A DNA stretch of 64,000 nucleotides from Gammaproteobacteria bacterium (GCA_018826895.1 JAHJYA010000122.1:1-64000); one strand, 5' to 3'. Shown: positions 42,812 to 53,761, counted from the first letter of the stretch. Translations and numbers: made by a program. Notes: generated by a model not told the origin, from the letters alone.

Positions 42812-44086
42812 TCAGAACTGCACACGCACCTGAGAAATCTTCTCCAGGCGCAAGGACATCTCGGCAGTTCCGTTACCGCCTTGGAGGCTGAGGTAAGCTT
42901 TGTCGTTCATTATTCTTGTCAGTACGCCCTGATAATACATGCCATCGAAGGTGACGAAACGCAGTCGTTTGCCTACGTGCTGCGGCAGGCTCTGTACAGT
43001 CACAAAACGCTCGGCTGCCGGCTGCACGGTCGATGACGTTTGAGTACCCTCTGCAGCCTGCGCAGCCACCGCAGGCTGCACCGCTGCGAGCGGATCAACC
43101 CAGGCAAAGCCGAGGGACTCGACCAGCGTCTGATTGACCAGAACCGTGGGCCGCATCATCGTCAACACATCCTGCGCGTCGAAGAACTGCAGCCCATCCC
43201 AGACCATTCCCTCGCTTGGTTCGAGTTCGACACGCAGCGACTGCGGGTCCGCCAGGTAGCGACCATAGGCCTGCAGAACCGACTCATTGAGGGCGACTCG
43301 CTGCAAACGCAACACTCGATCAAACTGCGCCAGGGCCAGCTGCAGATAGGCCTCGTGTTCCACGCCCTGTTTATTCGCGCAATAGTTTTGCATCCTGCGC
43401 AGGTACTGATTGTCCGTAACCTCTACTGAAACGCGCTTCAGGCGTGGCGGGTTGGCGCGTAGGTCATGCGGCCGCTCCGGCATGTTCATCACCAGCATGC
43501 CCAAGCGCATCGCCCCCATTTCACGGGTCTCGCCGGTCATATTCAGATTGAGGGTCTGAGCGCCCGGCTGAAAGGTATAAGAGAACTGCACATCGCTTTC
43601 AACGGTGTGGTACCCCATATCTTGCAGTTCGCTAACGCCAATGTGGCGGACACTGCCACAACGCACTTCACTCATGGCGGACGCCAGGCTACGCTCACCG
43701 GGCGGCATGTACAGCGCCTGCATGATGGGGCCGTGCAGGTCCAGCGTCAGCCCTTCGAGGCGGATACTCATCTGCTCCGGCAGTTTGTGTTCAGCCAGGC
43801 GCTCCTTGAAACTCAACAACTCGCCCAGGCCTGAAAATACCAGCTCGGCGTGAGCCACCTGCACACGATCGGCAATTGCCGGAATGCGGATCTCTACCCC
43901 TTCCAGTCCCACCCGTCCGTTAAAGGAAGAGGTGATGCCGTCGTAGCGCAGCTCCATCAGCGGCGCGAGCGTGGTGCTGACATCGTCCATGATCGAGCGG
44001 ACCGACAGCCACAACGACACCTTGATCAGCAACGCGATCGCAACGACCCCCAACAACCCCCACTTGATCAGCTTCAGCATGCACAC
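42812..44086 (-). CDS. membrane-anchored protein of unknown function (424 aa)
   Basis: A large periplasmic protein tethered by one N-terminal helix (LKLIKWGLLGVVAIALLIKV). The region after it, LMELRYDGITSSFNGRVGLE, has an AsmA/YdgA-like feel (a beta-rich domain of repeated strands with GLTLDLHG). The C-terminal 70 residues, after an alanine-rich linker, form a separate small domain (YYQGVLTRIMNDKAYLSLQG). One cysteine pair may be oxidised. No catalytic motif is visible. I cannot assign a function; such proteins are often conserved in Pseudomonas. Confidence 0.75.
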   Translation of the reverse strand: MCMLKLIKWGLLGVVAIALLIKVSLWLSVRSIMDDVSTTLAPLMELRYDGITSSFNGRVGLEGVEIRIPAIADRVQVAHAELVFSGLGELLSFKERLAEHKLPEQMSIRLEGLTLDLHGPIMQALYMPPGERSLASAMSEVRCGSVRHIGVSELQDMGYHTVESDVQFSYTFQPGAQTLNLNMTGETREMGAMRLGMLVMNMPERPHDLRANPPRLKRVSVEVTDNQYLRRMQNYCANKQGVEHEAYLQLALAQFDRVLRLQRVALNESVLQAYGRYLADPQSLRVELEPSEGMVWDGLQFFDAQDVLTMMRPTVLVNQTLVESLGFAWVDPLAAVQPAVAAQAAEGTQTSSTVQPAAERFVTVQSLPQHVGKRLRFVTFDGMYYQGVLTRIMNDKAYLSLQGGNGTAEMSLRLEKISQVRVQF

Positions 44087-44148
44087 ATCCTTGATTAGGC
44101 CATTGGGCGGCGCAGAGCTTAGCAGCCAGCAAACCGTTTGCTAAGCCG

Positions 44149-45525
44149 TCAGAGCACGCTTAATACGGCGATGCAGGCCAGCACGGCCACGACCGGGATC
44201 AGCACGGTCACCACGAAGATATCCTTGTAGGCCTGGCGATGAGTCAGCCCCATGATCATCAGCATGGCAATAACGGCGCCACAATGGGGCAGCGAATCCA
44301 GGCCGCCCGCGGCGATATTGGCGATGCGGTGCAATACTTCGGGCTCGACCCCCATCGCCAGGTACTGAGGCGCGAGGGTCTGCATGAATATTTGCAAGCC
44401 ACCCGAAGAGGAGCCGACGATGCCCGATACCACGCTGACCGAGGTGAAAATCGATAGCAGCGGCGGCAGATCAATACTCAGCACCCACTGAGCAAATTGA
44501 CCAAAACCGGCCGTCTTGGTCACCACGCCACCAAAACCGATCACTGCAGCCGTACTCAACAGCGGCATGATCGAATCATCGGCACCCTGCCCCAGCACTT
44601 GCAGCGTATTGCGGCGCAACACCGGAAACAGCACGATCGCCACCGCTGTCGCGATAACCAACGCCAAGCTTGGCCAGAGAATCGGCTGGGTCTGACTCAG
44701 CGTAACCAGTGCCCCAAGCGTGCCTTGCCCTGGTATGGCCAGACCTGTCGAGAGCAGCGCCCGCGGCAGCATGATGACACCCAGCACCACCACAATAGGT
44801 ACGATGGCGAGGCCCCAGTGCGGGCCAGCGCCGGGCGCGCCGGCCATCTGCTCCATGCGCAGATCCTGCGCATTGGCTTCGAAGCCTTCGCCGCGCACCT
44901 GCGCCAGCCGCCATTCACGCTGTACGTAGGCCATGCCGAGCACGATCATGATGACGCTGGCCAGCAAACCGATCCAGGCGCCGGCAAACAGGTCGGTACC
45001 CAGCGCGCTGGCAGCGATAACGTTATGGATGGACGGTGTACCTGGCAGGGCTGTCATGGTGAAAGTGCCCGCCCCCAAAGCCACCGCCGCACAAAATAGT
45101 CGCTTGGGCAGGTTGGCCTCGCGCATCAGGGTGATGCCCAGTGGGTACATGGTAAAAATCACCACAAAGACCACAACGCCACCGTAGGTCAGGACCGCGC
45201 ACACCAGCATCGCCACCCACAGGGTGCGCGCCGTGCCGAGCCCACCAATAATCGCCTGGGCAATGCTGTTGGCCGCCTGGCTGGCCGCCATGACCTTGCC
45301 GAAAATCGCGCCGCAAAGAAACAGCACGAAGAACTTGCCGGCAAAGGTAAAGGCACCCAGCGGTCCGAACGGAAAGAACTCCAGCAATGCCTTGTCCAGC
45401 GCCAGAGCATTAGTGGCCGCGACAATCAATGAGCTGGCCAATACTGCGAGAAAGATGTTCACCCCGCGCAGAGCCAATACCACCAACAAGACCAACCCTG
45501 CCAATAATCCCAGATTGCCCAACAT
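44149..45525 (-). CDS. GntP-family permease
   Basis: A 458-residue, very hydrophobic integral membrane protein with about 12 TM helices, of the gluconate:H+ symporter (GntP) superfamily. It has LAVLASSLIVAATNALALDK near the N-terminus, TALPGTPSIHNVIAASALG, SSGGLQIFMQTLAPQYLA, and at the C-terminus NIAAGGLDSLPHCGAVIAML, all typical of this family. Substrate is probably an organic acid, such as hydroxybutyrate, gluconate or a related compound; it cannot be assigned. No catabolic gene is adjacent. Confidence 0.9.
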   Translation of the reverse strand: MLGNLGLLAGLVLLVVLALRGVNIFLAVLASSLIVAATNALALDKALLEFFPFGPLGAFTFAGKFFVLFLCGAIFGKVMAASQAANSIAQAIIGGLGTARTLWVAMLVCAVLTYGGVVVFVVIFTMYPLGITLMREANLPKRLFCAAVALGAGTFTMTALPGTPSIHNVIAASALGTDLFAGAWIGLLASVIMIVLGMAYVQREWRLAQVRGEGFEANAQDLRMEQMAGAPGAGPHWGLAIVPIVVVLGVIMLPRALLSTGLAIPGQGTLGALVTLSQTQPILWPSLALVIATAVAIVLFPVLRRNTLQVLGQGADDSIMPLLSTAAVIGFGGVVTKTAGFGQFAQWVLSIDLPPLLSIFTSVSVVSGIVGSSSGGLQIFMQTLAPQYLAMGVEPEVLHRIANIAAGGLDSLPHCGAVIAMLMIMGLTHRQAYKDIFVVTVLIPVVAVLACIAVLSVL

Positions 45526-45813
45526 AGCCCGCCCCTCTTGTTATTAGTTATTCGCTCGGACATGCCGAGTGTGCGTTGCGTATCACTGAGAACCCTTGCA
45601 CTCGTCGCTTGGCCGTTCCGGCAAGTAAGATTTTGTATGTTTTTTAAGCAACCCAAGGGCCGTGCACACCCAGATGTCGGAGACGTTGAAAAAAAGTTTG
45701 CCACCTTGCGCTGCCCGAGTTTACTTACTACAAGTTATGAGTAGTATGTACGCCGGCTTATTTCCCAGTTGGGAAATTGCTTTTATGGAAAACACCACCC
45801 CAAGGGGAACACG

Positions 45814-46065
45814 ATGAACAACGTTCTGAAATTCTCTGCTCTGGCTCTGGCCGCAGTTCTGGCTACCGGTTGCAGCAGCATCTCCAAAGAAACCGAAGCT
45901 CGCCTGACTGCTACCGAAGACGCAGCAGCCCGTGCTCAAGCCCGTGCCGACGAAGCCTACCGCAAGGCTGATGAAGCAATGGCTGCCGCTCAGAAGGCTC
46001 AGCAAACCGCTGACGAAGCCAACGAGCGCGCTCTGCGTATGCTGGAAAAAGCCAGCCGCAAGTAA
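45814..46065 (+). CDS. oprI: major outer-membrane lipoprotein OprI
   Basis: An 83-residue lipoprotein, equal in length to P. aeruginosa OprI and one of the most abundant proteins of the cell. The signal sequence ends in the lipobox LATGCSS; Cys20 would be lipidated. The mature part is one alanine-rich coiled coil of heptads ([20 protein letters not shown]) ending in ASRK, with the terminal lysine used by Lpp for peptidoglycan linkage. Start ATG 45814 has AAGGGGA upstream, and a strong terminator follows the gene. The 288-bp upstream gap has several weak -10/-35 pairs; I could not choose one. Confidence 0.97.
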   Translation: MNNVLKFSALALAAVLATGCSSISKETEARLTATEDAAARAQARADEAYRKADEAMAAAQKAQQTADEANERALRMLEKASRK

Positions 46066-46084
46066 TAGCTCAAAAAGCTGATAC

Positions 46085-46116
46085 AAAAAAGCCGATCCAG
46101 CAATGGATCGGCTTTT
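46085..46116 (+). terminator. terminator of oprI
   Basis: AAGCCGATCC and GGATCGGCTT form a 10-bp stem with a short loop (AGCAAT), preceded by A-rich bases and followed by TTTTTT. It lies 20 nt after the oprI stop and may also end the convergent L,D-transpeptidase message. Confidence 0.92.
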
Positions 46117-46162
46117 TTATTACCTGCTATTCACGGGGCAACGCCCCGCGAACAAAACCTGC

Positions 46163-47125
46163 TTAGAAGACTTCGGGGATTACCGTACCAACCGCCATTG
46201 GCTCGCGCGGCTCGGCAATCTCCACCGGTAGGCCGTCCTCGGCGGCAACCACCTCACGGACCACATCCCAATCCAGGCTCAACTGGCTTGACTCATTACG
46301 CTTAAGCAGCGCGTTGATAACTGCAGCATGTTTGTCGACGACCGAAGGAGCCCCCTCGTCATCCAATGGAGCATGGGCCTCCAGATAAACTTTGCCATTG
46401 CTGATGCCAAACTTGTAGGGCTCATTGATGATCCGCACCGAGGTCCCCACCGGCACCATGTCAGCCAATGCCAGCACATTGTGGTTGAGCATGCGGAAAC
46501 AGCCGTGGCTAACCCGCATGCCGATACCGAATTTCTTGTTCGAGCCATGGATCAGATAACCGGGTACAGACAGGGTCATCTTGTAAGGCCCCAGCGGGTT
46601 GTCAGGCCCTGGCGGTACATATTTCGGCAAAGGATCACCGTCGGCCGCATGCTCATCACGGATCGATTGCGGCGGGTACCAACCGGGGTTTGGCGTCTTG
46701 GCCGTAATCCGTGCATGCGCGACCGGCGAACTCCAGCCCTCGCGACCGATGCCCAATGGGTAGGTGTGCACCACATTGCGGTCTTTCGGGTAGTAGTAGA
46801 GGCGGTACTCCGCCAGGTTGATCACAATACCTTCGCGTGGCCCTGGCGGCAGAATAAAGCGCGTCGGCAGGATGACTTCGGTGCCCTCACCGGGCAGCCA
46901 GGGATCGACACCCGGGTTGGCGACTACCATCTCTAGATAACCCAGATCATTGGCGGTGCCCAGATCGGCAAAGGTGTCCTCGTACTTGGCCTGGATCACC
47001 CGGACTTCGCCGACGATGTCTTCGCCAGGAGGCGGCAAGGGAAGCTCAAGAGCCTCGACCGCCCCAGCAGCGAACAGGGCACTAAGGGACAGACAGCGGG
47101 CGACGGCAACTGAGCGCGACAACAT
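46163..47125 (-). CDS. L,D-transpeptidase (YkuD family)
   Basis: A 320-residue secreted L,D-transpeptidase that would attach lipoprotein OprI to peptidoglycan or crosslink peptides. After a signal peptide (LSALFAAGAVEA) there is a LysM-like linker region, then the YkuD domain from about residue 85 (REGIVINLAEYRLYYY). The active site is YLIHGSNKKFGIGMRVSHGC followed by FRM, with catalytic Cys. The proximity to oprI fits with the ErfK/YbiS class that links Lpp. ATG 47125 has AAGGA upstream; the longer open frame to 47269 is not supported. Confidence 0.92.
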   Translation of the reverse strand: MLSRSVAVARCLSLSALFAAGAVEALELPLPPPGEDIVGEVRVIQAKYEDTFADLGTANDLGYLEMVVANPGVDPWLPGEGTEVILPTRFILPPGPREGIVINLAEYRLYYYPKDRNVVHTYPLGIGREGWSSPVAHARITAKTPNPGWYPPQSIRDEHAADGDPLPKYVPPGPDNPLGPYKMTLSVPGYLIHGSNKKFGIGMRVSHGCFRMLNHNVLALADMVPVGTSVRIINEPYKFGISNGKVYLEAHAPLDDEGAPSVVDKHAAVINALLKRNESSQLSLDWDVVREVVAAEDGLPVEIAEPREPMAVGTVIPEVF

Positions 47126-47199
47126 CCGGTAATCCTTGGAGTAGAACTGAGGTGATGCGCCGATTGTACACGGCGCCGAATCCGTTCGGGAGGCCCTGC

Positions 47200-47481
47200 T
47201 CAGGCCTGCGGCCAGAGCCCATGCAGGCCACGGCGCTGTGCCTCGAGCGTGGCGGCGCAGGCCGGGCACAGGCGCTTGTCACGCAGCAGCGCGCGGTCGA
47301 CCTGGCGCCACAGCGGCTGGGCCGGCAACAAGCCGCCGCACAGAGTACGGTCCGCGAAGCCGCCCAGCTCCAACTGCCGAGCGACCAGGTGCACACGTAC
47401 TTCACGGCAGGCGAACAGGTCCAACTGCTCGTCGGGCTCGATCAGTTGATAGGCATGCAGGGACCAAGTAGGACGGGGCAT
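47200..47481 (-). CDS. small conserved protein with cysteine pairs
   Basis: A 93-residue protein, MPRPTWSLHAYQLIEPDEQL at the start. It has three cysteine positions (LFACREV, RTLCGG, RLCPACAAT), with CPAC like half a zinc knuckle. It lies between the L,D-transpeptidase and tesA in the order I recall from P. aeruginosa, where the matching gene is also hypothetical. The start at 47481 has GGAG 7 nt upstream. No function can be assigned. Confidence 0.75.
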   Translation of the reverse strand: MPRPTWSLHAYQLIEPDEQLDLFACREVRVHLVARQLELGGFADRTLCGGLLPAQPLWRQVDRALLRDKRLCPACAATLEAQRRGLHGLWPQA

Positions 47482-47539
47482 CGACGGCTCCAAAACGGGG
47501 GCGCCACATTAGCCGAAAGACCGTCGCTGGAAAAGCCTC

Positions 47540-48145
47540 TCAGAGCAGCGGTTCAAGCGCCGGCCAGGCATTCTCAAGCAAGCGCTCCTGGGCAGCGAGC
47601 GCCGGGTGGATACCATCCTCCTGCATCATTTCCGGAACACCGCCAACGCCCTCTAGAAAGAAGGGCACGAGCGACACCTTCTGCGCCTCTGCGACTGTCT
47701 TGAAGGTCTGGGCAAAGGCGGTGATGTAGCGTTCTCCATAATTGGGCGGCAGCAACATACCAAGCAACAGCACCTTGGCCCCTGCCTCTTGTGACTGGCG
47801 AACCATCGACGCAAGATTCTGTTGCAATTGTGCCGGAGGTAAACCACGCAGTCCGTCGTTACCTCCCAGCTCGATAATCACCACCTCAGGGCTATGAGTC
47901 CGGAGCAGTGCCGGCAGTCTGGCGGCCCCGCCAGCACTGGTGTCGCCACTAATCGAGGCGTTCACCACCGACTGCTCGAAGCCCTGTTCATCCAGGCGTT
48001 TTTCCAGCAAAGCGACCCATCCCTGGCGGGTATCCAGGCCGAAAGCGGCGCTGATACTATCGCCCACCACCAGTATGCTGCCCGCCAGCGCGGTTTGCCC
48101 CCAGATCAACAGGCCGAAGGCCGCACTCATTAACCCTGCACGCAT
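47540..48145 (-). CDS. tesA: multifunctional esterase/lysophospholipase/arylesterase TesA
   Basis: A 201-residue periplasmic SGNH hydrolase with thioesterase, arylesterase and lysophospholipase activity. A signal peptide ends around TALAGS. Block I is VVGDSISAAFGLD with the catalytic Ser; block II has ISGDTSAGG; block III is IELGGNDGLRG with Asn; block V is DGIHPALAAQ with Asp and His. Length equals the P. aeruginosa enzyme. ATG 48145 has GGAGAA upstream. Its start is only 10 bp from the divergent ABC ATPase start, the same pairing as tesA-ybbA in E. coli. Confidence 0.95.
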   Translation of the reverse strand: MRAGLMSAAFGLLIWGQTALAGSILVVGDSISAAFGLDTRQGWVALLEKRLDEQGFEQSVVNASISGDTSAGGAARLPALLRTHSPEVVIIELGGNDGLRGLPPAQLQQNLASMVRQSQEAGAKVLLLGMLLPPNYGERYITAFAQTFKTVAEAQKVSLVPFFLEGVGGVPEMMQEDGIHPALAAQERLLENAWPALEPLL

Positions 48146-48155
48146 TGGATTCTCC

Positions 48156-48839
48156 ATGAGCTCTAGCATTCTTAAGGCCCAGAACCTTAGCAAAGTGGTT
48201 CCGAGCACGGAAGGCGAGTTGGCCATCCTGCACGATCTTTCACTCGACCTGGCCCACGGCGACAGCCTGGCCATCGTCGGCGCTTCCGGGTCGGGCAAAT
48301 CTACCTTACTGGGCCTGCTCGCCGGCCTCGATCTGCCGAGTTCGGGCAGCGTCACCCTCGCCGGGCATGATCTCAGCAGCCTCGATGAAGACCGCCGCGC
48401 CAAGGTGCGCGCCGAACACGTAGGGTTCGTTTTCCAGTCGTTCCAGTTGCTCGACAGCCTCAATGCCCTGGAAAACGTCATGCTGCCGCTGGAGCTGGAA
48501 GGCCGCGGCGATGCCCGTAGCGTGGCCCGTGGCCTGCTCGAACGCGTCGGCCTGGGGCAGCGCCTCGGCCATTACCCACGGCAGTTGTCGGGCGGCGAGC
48601 AACAGCGAGTGGCCATCGCCCGCGCCTTTGCCGCCGAGCCGGACGTGCTGTTCGCCGATGAACCGACTGGTAACCTTGACAGCCACACCGGTGAGCGTAT
48701 CAGCGACCTGCTGTTCGAGCTGAACAGCGAACGCGGCGCCACCTTGGTACTGGTGACCCACGACGAACGCCTGGCCCATCGCTGCCGGCGCCTGATCCGC
48801 CTTGAAGGCGGCCACCTGGTCGATCAGGTGGAACCCTGA
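48156..48839 (+). CDS. ybbA: ABC transporter ATP-binding protein (YbbA-type)
   Basis: A 227-residue ATPase of the MacB/LolD class. Walker A is GASGSGKSTLL, the signature LSGGEQQRVAIARA, Walker B DVLFADEPTGNLD. It works with the FtsX-like permease that follows, whose ATG overlaps its stop (TGATG). In E. coli the YbbA/YbbP pair sits next to tesA and its substrate is unsettled, likely an envelope lipid or lipoprotein. ATG 48156 is chosen since the first residues MSSSILKAQNLSKVV fit the family. Confidence 0.92.
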   Translation: MSSSILKAQNLSKVVPSTEGELAILHDLSLDLAHGDSLAIVGASGSGKSTLLGLLAGLDLPSSGSVTLAGHDLSSLDEDRRAKVRAEHVGFVFQSFQLLDSLNALENVMLPLELEGRGDARSVARGLLERVGLGQRLGHYPRQLSGGEQQRVAIARAFAAEPDVLFADEPTGNLDSHTGERISDLLFELNSERGATLVLVTHDERLAHRCRRLIRLEGGHLVDQVEP

Positions 48840-51343
48840 TGACCCAGTTGCCCTTTTCCCGACTGCTGACCCTGGCTGCACGCCAACTGCTGCGTGATGC
48901 GCGCGCCGGCGAATTGCGGGTGCTGTTCTTCGCCTTGATCGTCGCGGTCGCCTCGAGCACCGCTATCGGCTATTTCGGCGCACGCCTGAACGACGGCATG
49001 ACCCTGCGCGCGACCGAGTTCCTCGGTGCCGACCTGGTTCTACGCGGCAGCTCCCCAGCCCGTGCCGAGCAGGTGCAAGCCGGTCGGGATGAGGGGCTCG
49101 ACCACGCTGAGCTGGTTGAATTTTCCAGTGTCATCGCCGGCGAACAAGGCATTCAGTTGGCCAGCATCAAGGCCGCCGACAATGGCTATCCGTTGCGTGG
49201 CCAGCTCAAGAGCGCCGGCGAGCTGTATGGCGAGGAGGCCGTTAGCACGGGCCCGGCGCCGGGCGAAGCCTGGGCCGAGGCACGACTGTTCGCCGCCCTG
49301 GAGTTGAAGGTGGGCGACTGGATCGAAGTGGGCAGCAAACGCCTGCGCCTGACCCGCGTGCTGACTTATCTACCGGATGAGGCCGGTGATTTCTACAGCC
49401 TCACCCCCCACGTACTGATGCACCTGGATGACCTGGAGGCCACTGGTGTAATCCAGCCCGGCAGCCGCGTGCGCTACCGGGAAATGTGGCGCGGCACGCC
49501 GGAAGCTCTAGCAGCGTATCGCCAGGCCGTGACGCCGGGCCTCGAGCCGCATCAACGAATGGAAGACGCGCGCGACGGTAACCGCCAGGTAGGCGGCGCC
49601 CTCGATCGTGCCGAGCGCTACCTGAACCTCGCCAGCCTCGCTGCTGTGCTATTGGCGGGCGTTGCCGTGGCGCTGTCGGCTGCACGCTTTGCCGCTCGGC
49701 GTTTCGATGCCAGCGCCCTGCTGCGCTGCCTCGGCTTGTCACGCAACCAGGCGCTGGGACTGTTCAGCCTGCAACTGGCGTTGCTAGGCCTGGCGGCCAG
49801 CAGCCTGGGCGCCCTGATCGGCTGGCTGGCCCAGCTTGCGCTGTTCCAGGCCTTGCATGGTCTGCTGCCCGCGCAAATTCCTCCTGGCGGTATCGGCCCA
49901 GCCCTGGCTGGCATGGCCACCGGTCTGGTAGCCCTGGCGGGTTTCGCCCTGCCACCGCTGGCCGCACTGGGCCGGGTGCCGCCACTGCGCGTACTGCGCC
50001 GTGACCTGCTGCCGGTGCCGGCCAGCTCCTGGCTCGTCTATGGCACCGCCCTACTCGCACTCGGCCTGATCATGTGGCGCCTGAGTCTGGATCTGCCGCT
50101 GACCCTGGCGCTGCTCGGCGGCGGCCTGCTGACCGCGGTACTCCTTGGCGGCCTGTTGCTGCTGGGGCTGCAGAGCCTGCGCCGGCTGTTGGCTCGTGCG
50201 CCCCTGCCCTGGCGCCTGGGCCTGGGCCAGCTACTGCGTCACCCCCTGGCCGCCGCTGGGCAATCCCTGGCATTTGGCCTGATCCTCCTGGCCATGGCGC
50301 TGATCGCCTTGTTGCGTGGCGAGTTGCTCGACACCTGGCAAGACCAGTTGCCGGAACGCGCACCCAACCACTTCGCCCTGAACATTCTTCCGGACGACAA
50401 GGACGCCTTCGCCGCGCGCCTGGCCGAGCTGTCACCGGAACCTGCGCCCCTTTACCCAGTAGTACCGGGACGCTTGACCCAGGTGAATGGAGAGCCCGTC
50501 AAACAGCACGTCAGCAAAGACTCGCAAGGTGACCGCGCGATTCGACGCGACCTGAGCCTGACCTGGGCTGCGGAACTACCGACCAGCAATAACCTGGTCG
50601 CGGGCACCTGGTGGACAGGCGACAATGGCGATCAGACACCTGGGGTGTCGGTTGAGTCCGAGCTGGCCGAGAGCCTGCAACTCAACCTGGGCGACCGCCT
50701 GACCTTTATGATCGGCGGCGCCGAGCGCGAAGTGGTCGTGCGCAACCTGCGCGAAGTGGACTGGAACAGCTTCCAGCCCAACTTTTATATGATCTTCCAG
50801 CCAGGCACCCTGCAGGATCTGCCGGTCACCTACCTCACCAGCTTCTACCTGCCACCGCAGCAGGAGCGTGAGCTGGTAAGCCTGTCGCGGGCCTTCCCCT
50901 CGGCGACCCTGCTGCAGGTCGAGGCGCTGCTGGCGCAACTGCGTAGCATCCTTGCCCAGGTCACCCTAGCCATCGAGTTCGTCCTGCTGTTCGTGCTTGC
51001 TGCTGGTTTGACCGTACTGTTCGCCGGGCTGCAAGCGACCCTCGACGAACGTATTCGCCAAGGCGCCCTGCTGCGCGCACTGGGTGCCGAACGGCGCCTG
51101 CTGATCAAAGCCCGGCGTGCCGAATTCGGTCTGTTGGGCGGTGCCAGCGGTGTCTTGGCGGCACTGGGCTGCGAGCTGATCAGCTATTTGCTGTACCGCT
51201 ACGCATTCCAGCTCGACTGGCAACCGCACCCCTGGCTGCTGGTACTGCCGCTGATCGGTGCGCTGCTGGTGGGAGGTGCCGGCATCATCGGCACTCGCCG
51301 AGCACTCAATGCCAGCCCGCTGACGGTACTGCGCGAGGGCTGA
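48839..51343 (+). CDS. ybbP: FtsX-like ABC permease (YbbP-type)
   Basis: An 834-residue inner membrane permease with two FtsX modules and about 10 TM helices, partnered with the ATPase just upstream. TM1 is [20 protein letters not shown]; the first periplasmic MacB-like domain follows. Then there is a block of helices around residues 260-500 and a final group with [17 protein letters not shown] and the C-terminal [18 protein letters not shown]. Length and layout match YbbP. Probably extracts or moves a lipid-like molecule. Confidence 0.92.
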   Translation: MTQLPFSRLLTLAARQLLRDARAGELRVLFFALIVAVASSTAIGYFGARLNDGMTLRATEFLGADLVLRGSSPARAEQVQAGRDEGLDHAELVEFSSVIAGEQGIQLASIKAADNGYPLRGQLKSAGELYGEEAVSTGPAPGEAWAEARLFAALELKVGDWIEVGSKRLRLTRVLTYLPDEAGDFYSLTPHVLMHLDDLEATGVIQPGSRVRYREMWRGTPEALAAYRQAVTPGLEPHQRMEDARDGNRQVGGALDRAERYLNLASLAAVLLAGVAVALSAARFAARRFDASALLRCLGLSRNQALGLFSLQLALLGLAASSLGALIGWLAQLALFQALHGLLPAQIPPGGIGPALAGMATGLVALAGFALPPLAALGRVPPLRVLRRDLLPVPASSWLVYGTALLALGLIMWRLSLDLPLTLALLGGGLLTAVLLGGLLLLGLQSLRRLLARAPLPWRLGLGQLLRHPLAAAGQSLAFGLILLAMALIALLRGELLDTWQDQLPERAPNHFALNILPDDKDAFAARLAELSPEPAPLYPVVPGRLTQVNGEPVKQHVSKDSQGDRAIRRDLSLTWAAELPTSNNLVAGTWWTGDNGDQTPGVSVESELAESLQLNLGDRLTFMIGGAEREVVVRNLREVDWNSFQPNFYMIFQPGTLQDLPVTYLTSFYLPPQQERELVSLSRAFPSATLLQVEALLAQLRSILAQVTLAIEFVLLFVLAAGLTVLFAGLQATLDERIRQGALLRALGAERRLLIKARRAEFGLLGGASGVLAALGCELISYLLYRYAFQLDWQPHPWLLVLPLIGALLVGGAGIIGTRRALNASPLTVLREG

Positions 51344-51377
51344 TAGACTCGCGCACTTTTCAGCAGGCGGAAGATCA

Positions 51378-51875
51378 ATGAGCCGTTACCGTCCCCCGCG
51401 CAGCGCCGGCACGCCCTTGATCACGCCAGAGGGCGAGGCGCGCCTGCGCGCCGAATTACATGAGTTGTGGCATGTGCGCCGGCCCCAGGTTACTCAATCG
51501 GTCAGCGAGGCTGCGGCTCAGGGCGATCGCTCAGAGAATGCCGAATACACCTACGGCAAGAAGATGCTGCGCGAGATCGACAGCCGCGTGCGCTTTCTGA
51601 CCAAGCGCCTGGAAAGCCTAAAAGTCGTCAGCGCCCACCCCAGCGATGCCAGCAAGGTTTACTTCGGCGCTTGGGTCACCCTGGAAGACGAACAGGGCGA
51701 ACAAGCTCGCTACCGCATCGTCGGTCCCGACGAGCTCGATCTCAAACAAGGCCTGATCAGTATCGACTCGCCCCTGGCTCGGGCGCTGGTGGGCAAACCC
51801 CTGGATGCCGAAGTCCGCGTGCAGACGCCAACCGGTGAAACCTGCTGGTACGTCGTCGCCATCGACTATCTGTAG
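51378..51875 (+). CDS. greB: transcription elongation factor GreB
   Basis: A 165-residue Gre factor that rescues backtracked RNA polymerase by cleavage in the active site. The coiled-coil tip acid residues are in [20 protein letters not shown], and the C-terminal FKBP-like domain has [20 protein letters not shown] and [17 protein letters not shown]. The length, with a short [19 protein letters not shown] start, supports GreB over GreA. It lies 34 nt after the ABC permease. A REP-like repeat starts inside its stop codon. Confidence 0.95.
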   Translation: MSRYRPPRSAGTPLITPEGEARLRAELHELWHVRRPQVTQSVSEAAAQGDRSENAEYTYGKKMLREIDSRVRFLTKRLESLKVVSAHPSDASKVYFGAWVTLEDEQGEQARYRIVGPDELDLKQGLISIDSPLARALVGKPLDAEVRVQTPTGETCWYVVAIDYL

Positions 51876-51993
51876 GAGCGAAGGGGGCGCCTAGCCTTTA
51901 TTCGCGATACTCCTTGAAAGCGCAGAAAGCATCGCGGCCAAAGCCTCATGCGACCTGGCATTGACCGACATTTGATGAGTGTCGAGACACTAG
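51871..51993. repeat. REP-like repeat copy overlapping the greB stop
   Basis: TGTAGGAGCGAA at 51871 includes the greB stop codon. The following bases repeat, with some changes, the interior of 37529-37706: CCTTTATTCGCGATACTCC, CTTGAAAGCGCAGAAAGCAT, GCATTGACCGACATTTGATG. Unlike that copy it lacks the closing inverted arm. Confidence 0.7.
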
Positions 51994-52003
51994 GGCTCAG
52001 CGA

Positions 52004-52306
52004 CTAACGGCGAGTAATCAGGCCTTGGCGCGCCACCCTAACCAGGTCGCGCACACAACTGTCGAGTTGTTCAGCGCTGGGCGCTTGCAGCACAGCCATG
52101 TCAAAGCTGTCGCTGGCGAAACGGGCCAGCGACTCATCATCGCGGACGAACTGGATCAGAAAAGCGCGTGGGTAGTGGCGTGGCCAGCCATCGAGGTAGC
52201 GCAGCAGTGTCGGCTGGTGGCTACCACCGAGCAGCACTTTAGGGTTCGCCCGGCCTAAGCCTGAACTAAGCGGCGCCAGACGAAACAGGGGTTGGGGGTG
52301 GGTCAT
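52004..52306 (-). CDS. conserved hypothetical protein (PA2860-like)
   Basis: A 100-residue protein in the greB-lipA interval, where Pseudomonas has a conserved hypothetical gene. Visible pieces are LGGSHQPTLLRYLDGWPRHY and SFDMAVLQAPSAEQLDSCVR, a pattern like the C-terminal strand of a methyltransferase-like or Rossmann fragment. It seems shorter than the homologue I recall. No motif allows function to be assigned. Convergent with greB. Confidence 0.6.
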   Translation of the reverse strand: MTHPQPLFRLAPLSSGLGRANPKVLLGGSHQPTLLRYLDGWPRHYPRAFLIQFVRDDESLARFASDSFDMAVLQAPSAEQLDSCVRDLVRVARQGLITRR

Positions 52307-52502
52307 GCCGGTGTCTCCGCCTCAGAAATCCCGCTGGGCTGCGGTGAGAGGCGACACCGAACCAGCACTTTAGCGGTATTTCGAAGCGCCTTTGGCTGCT
52401 TCTAAGGGCGCTGCTTCAGCAGTCACCCGGCGCCCCGCAAGTAGCTGTTTAAATCGGCGCAGAACGGCATCCTAGAGAAGCGCCGGGCGAGCTGTCAACA
52501 CA

Positions 52503-52523
52503 GCCTGTAAAGCAGGCAGTACA
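52503..52523. promoter_or_regulatory. candidate upstream activating sequence for lipA
   Basis: The interlocking inverted repeats GCCTG-N5-CAGGC and TGTA-N10-TACA lie about 180-200 bp before the predicted lipA start site. The position and the TGT...ACA pattern fit sites used by the LipR/CbrB class of sigma-54 activators, which control lipases in related species. That link is from the literature on P. alcaligenes and P. aeruginosa, not from this sequence. Confidence 0.4.
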
Positions 52524-52653
52524 AGGCCCTGCACGGACGCCAGAGGCGGTCAGAGGTAGCGCACCAAGAGCCCGCATGTTTCCCTCGGTAACGCTGGCAA
52601 TAACGACTCGATCAGCGACGATCGCTACAACCAGCTGTAAGAGCCGATGGTAG

Positions 52654-53718
<1,065 letters not shown>

Positions 53719-53724
53719 TAAACT

Positions 53725-53742
53725 CAGGGGCTACGGCCCCTG
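53725..53742 (+). other. tight UACG hairpin between lipA and the foldase gene
   Basis: CAGGGGC-TACG-GCCCCTG, a perfect 7-bp stem closed by C-G around a TACG loop, lies 6 nt after the lipA stop. In RNA this is the very stable cUACGg tetraloop. There is no T-run, so it would protect or partly block rather than terminate. Confidence 0.75.
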
Positions 53743-53761
53743 CACCTCTGGTACCTCTGCG

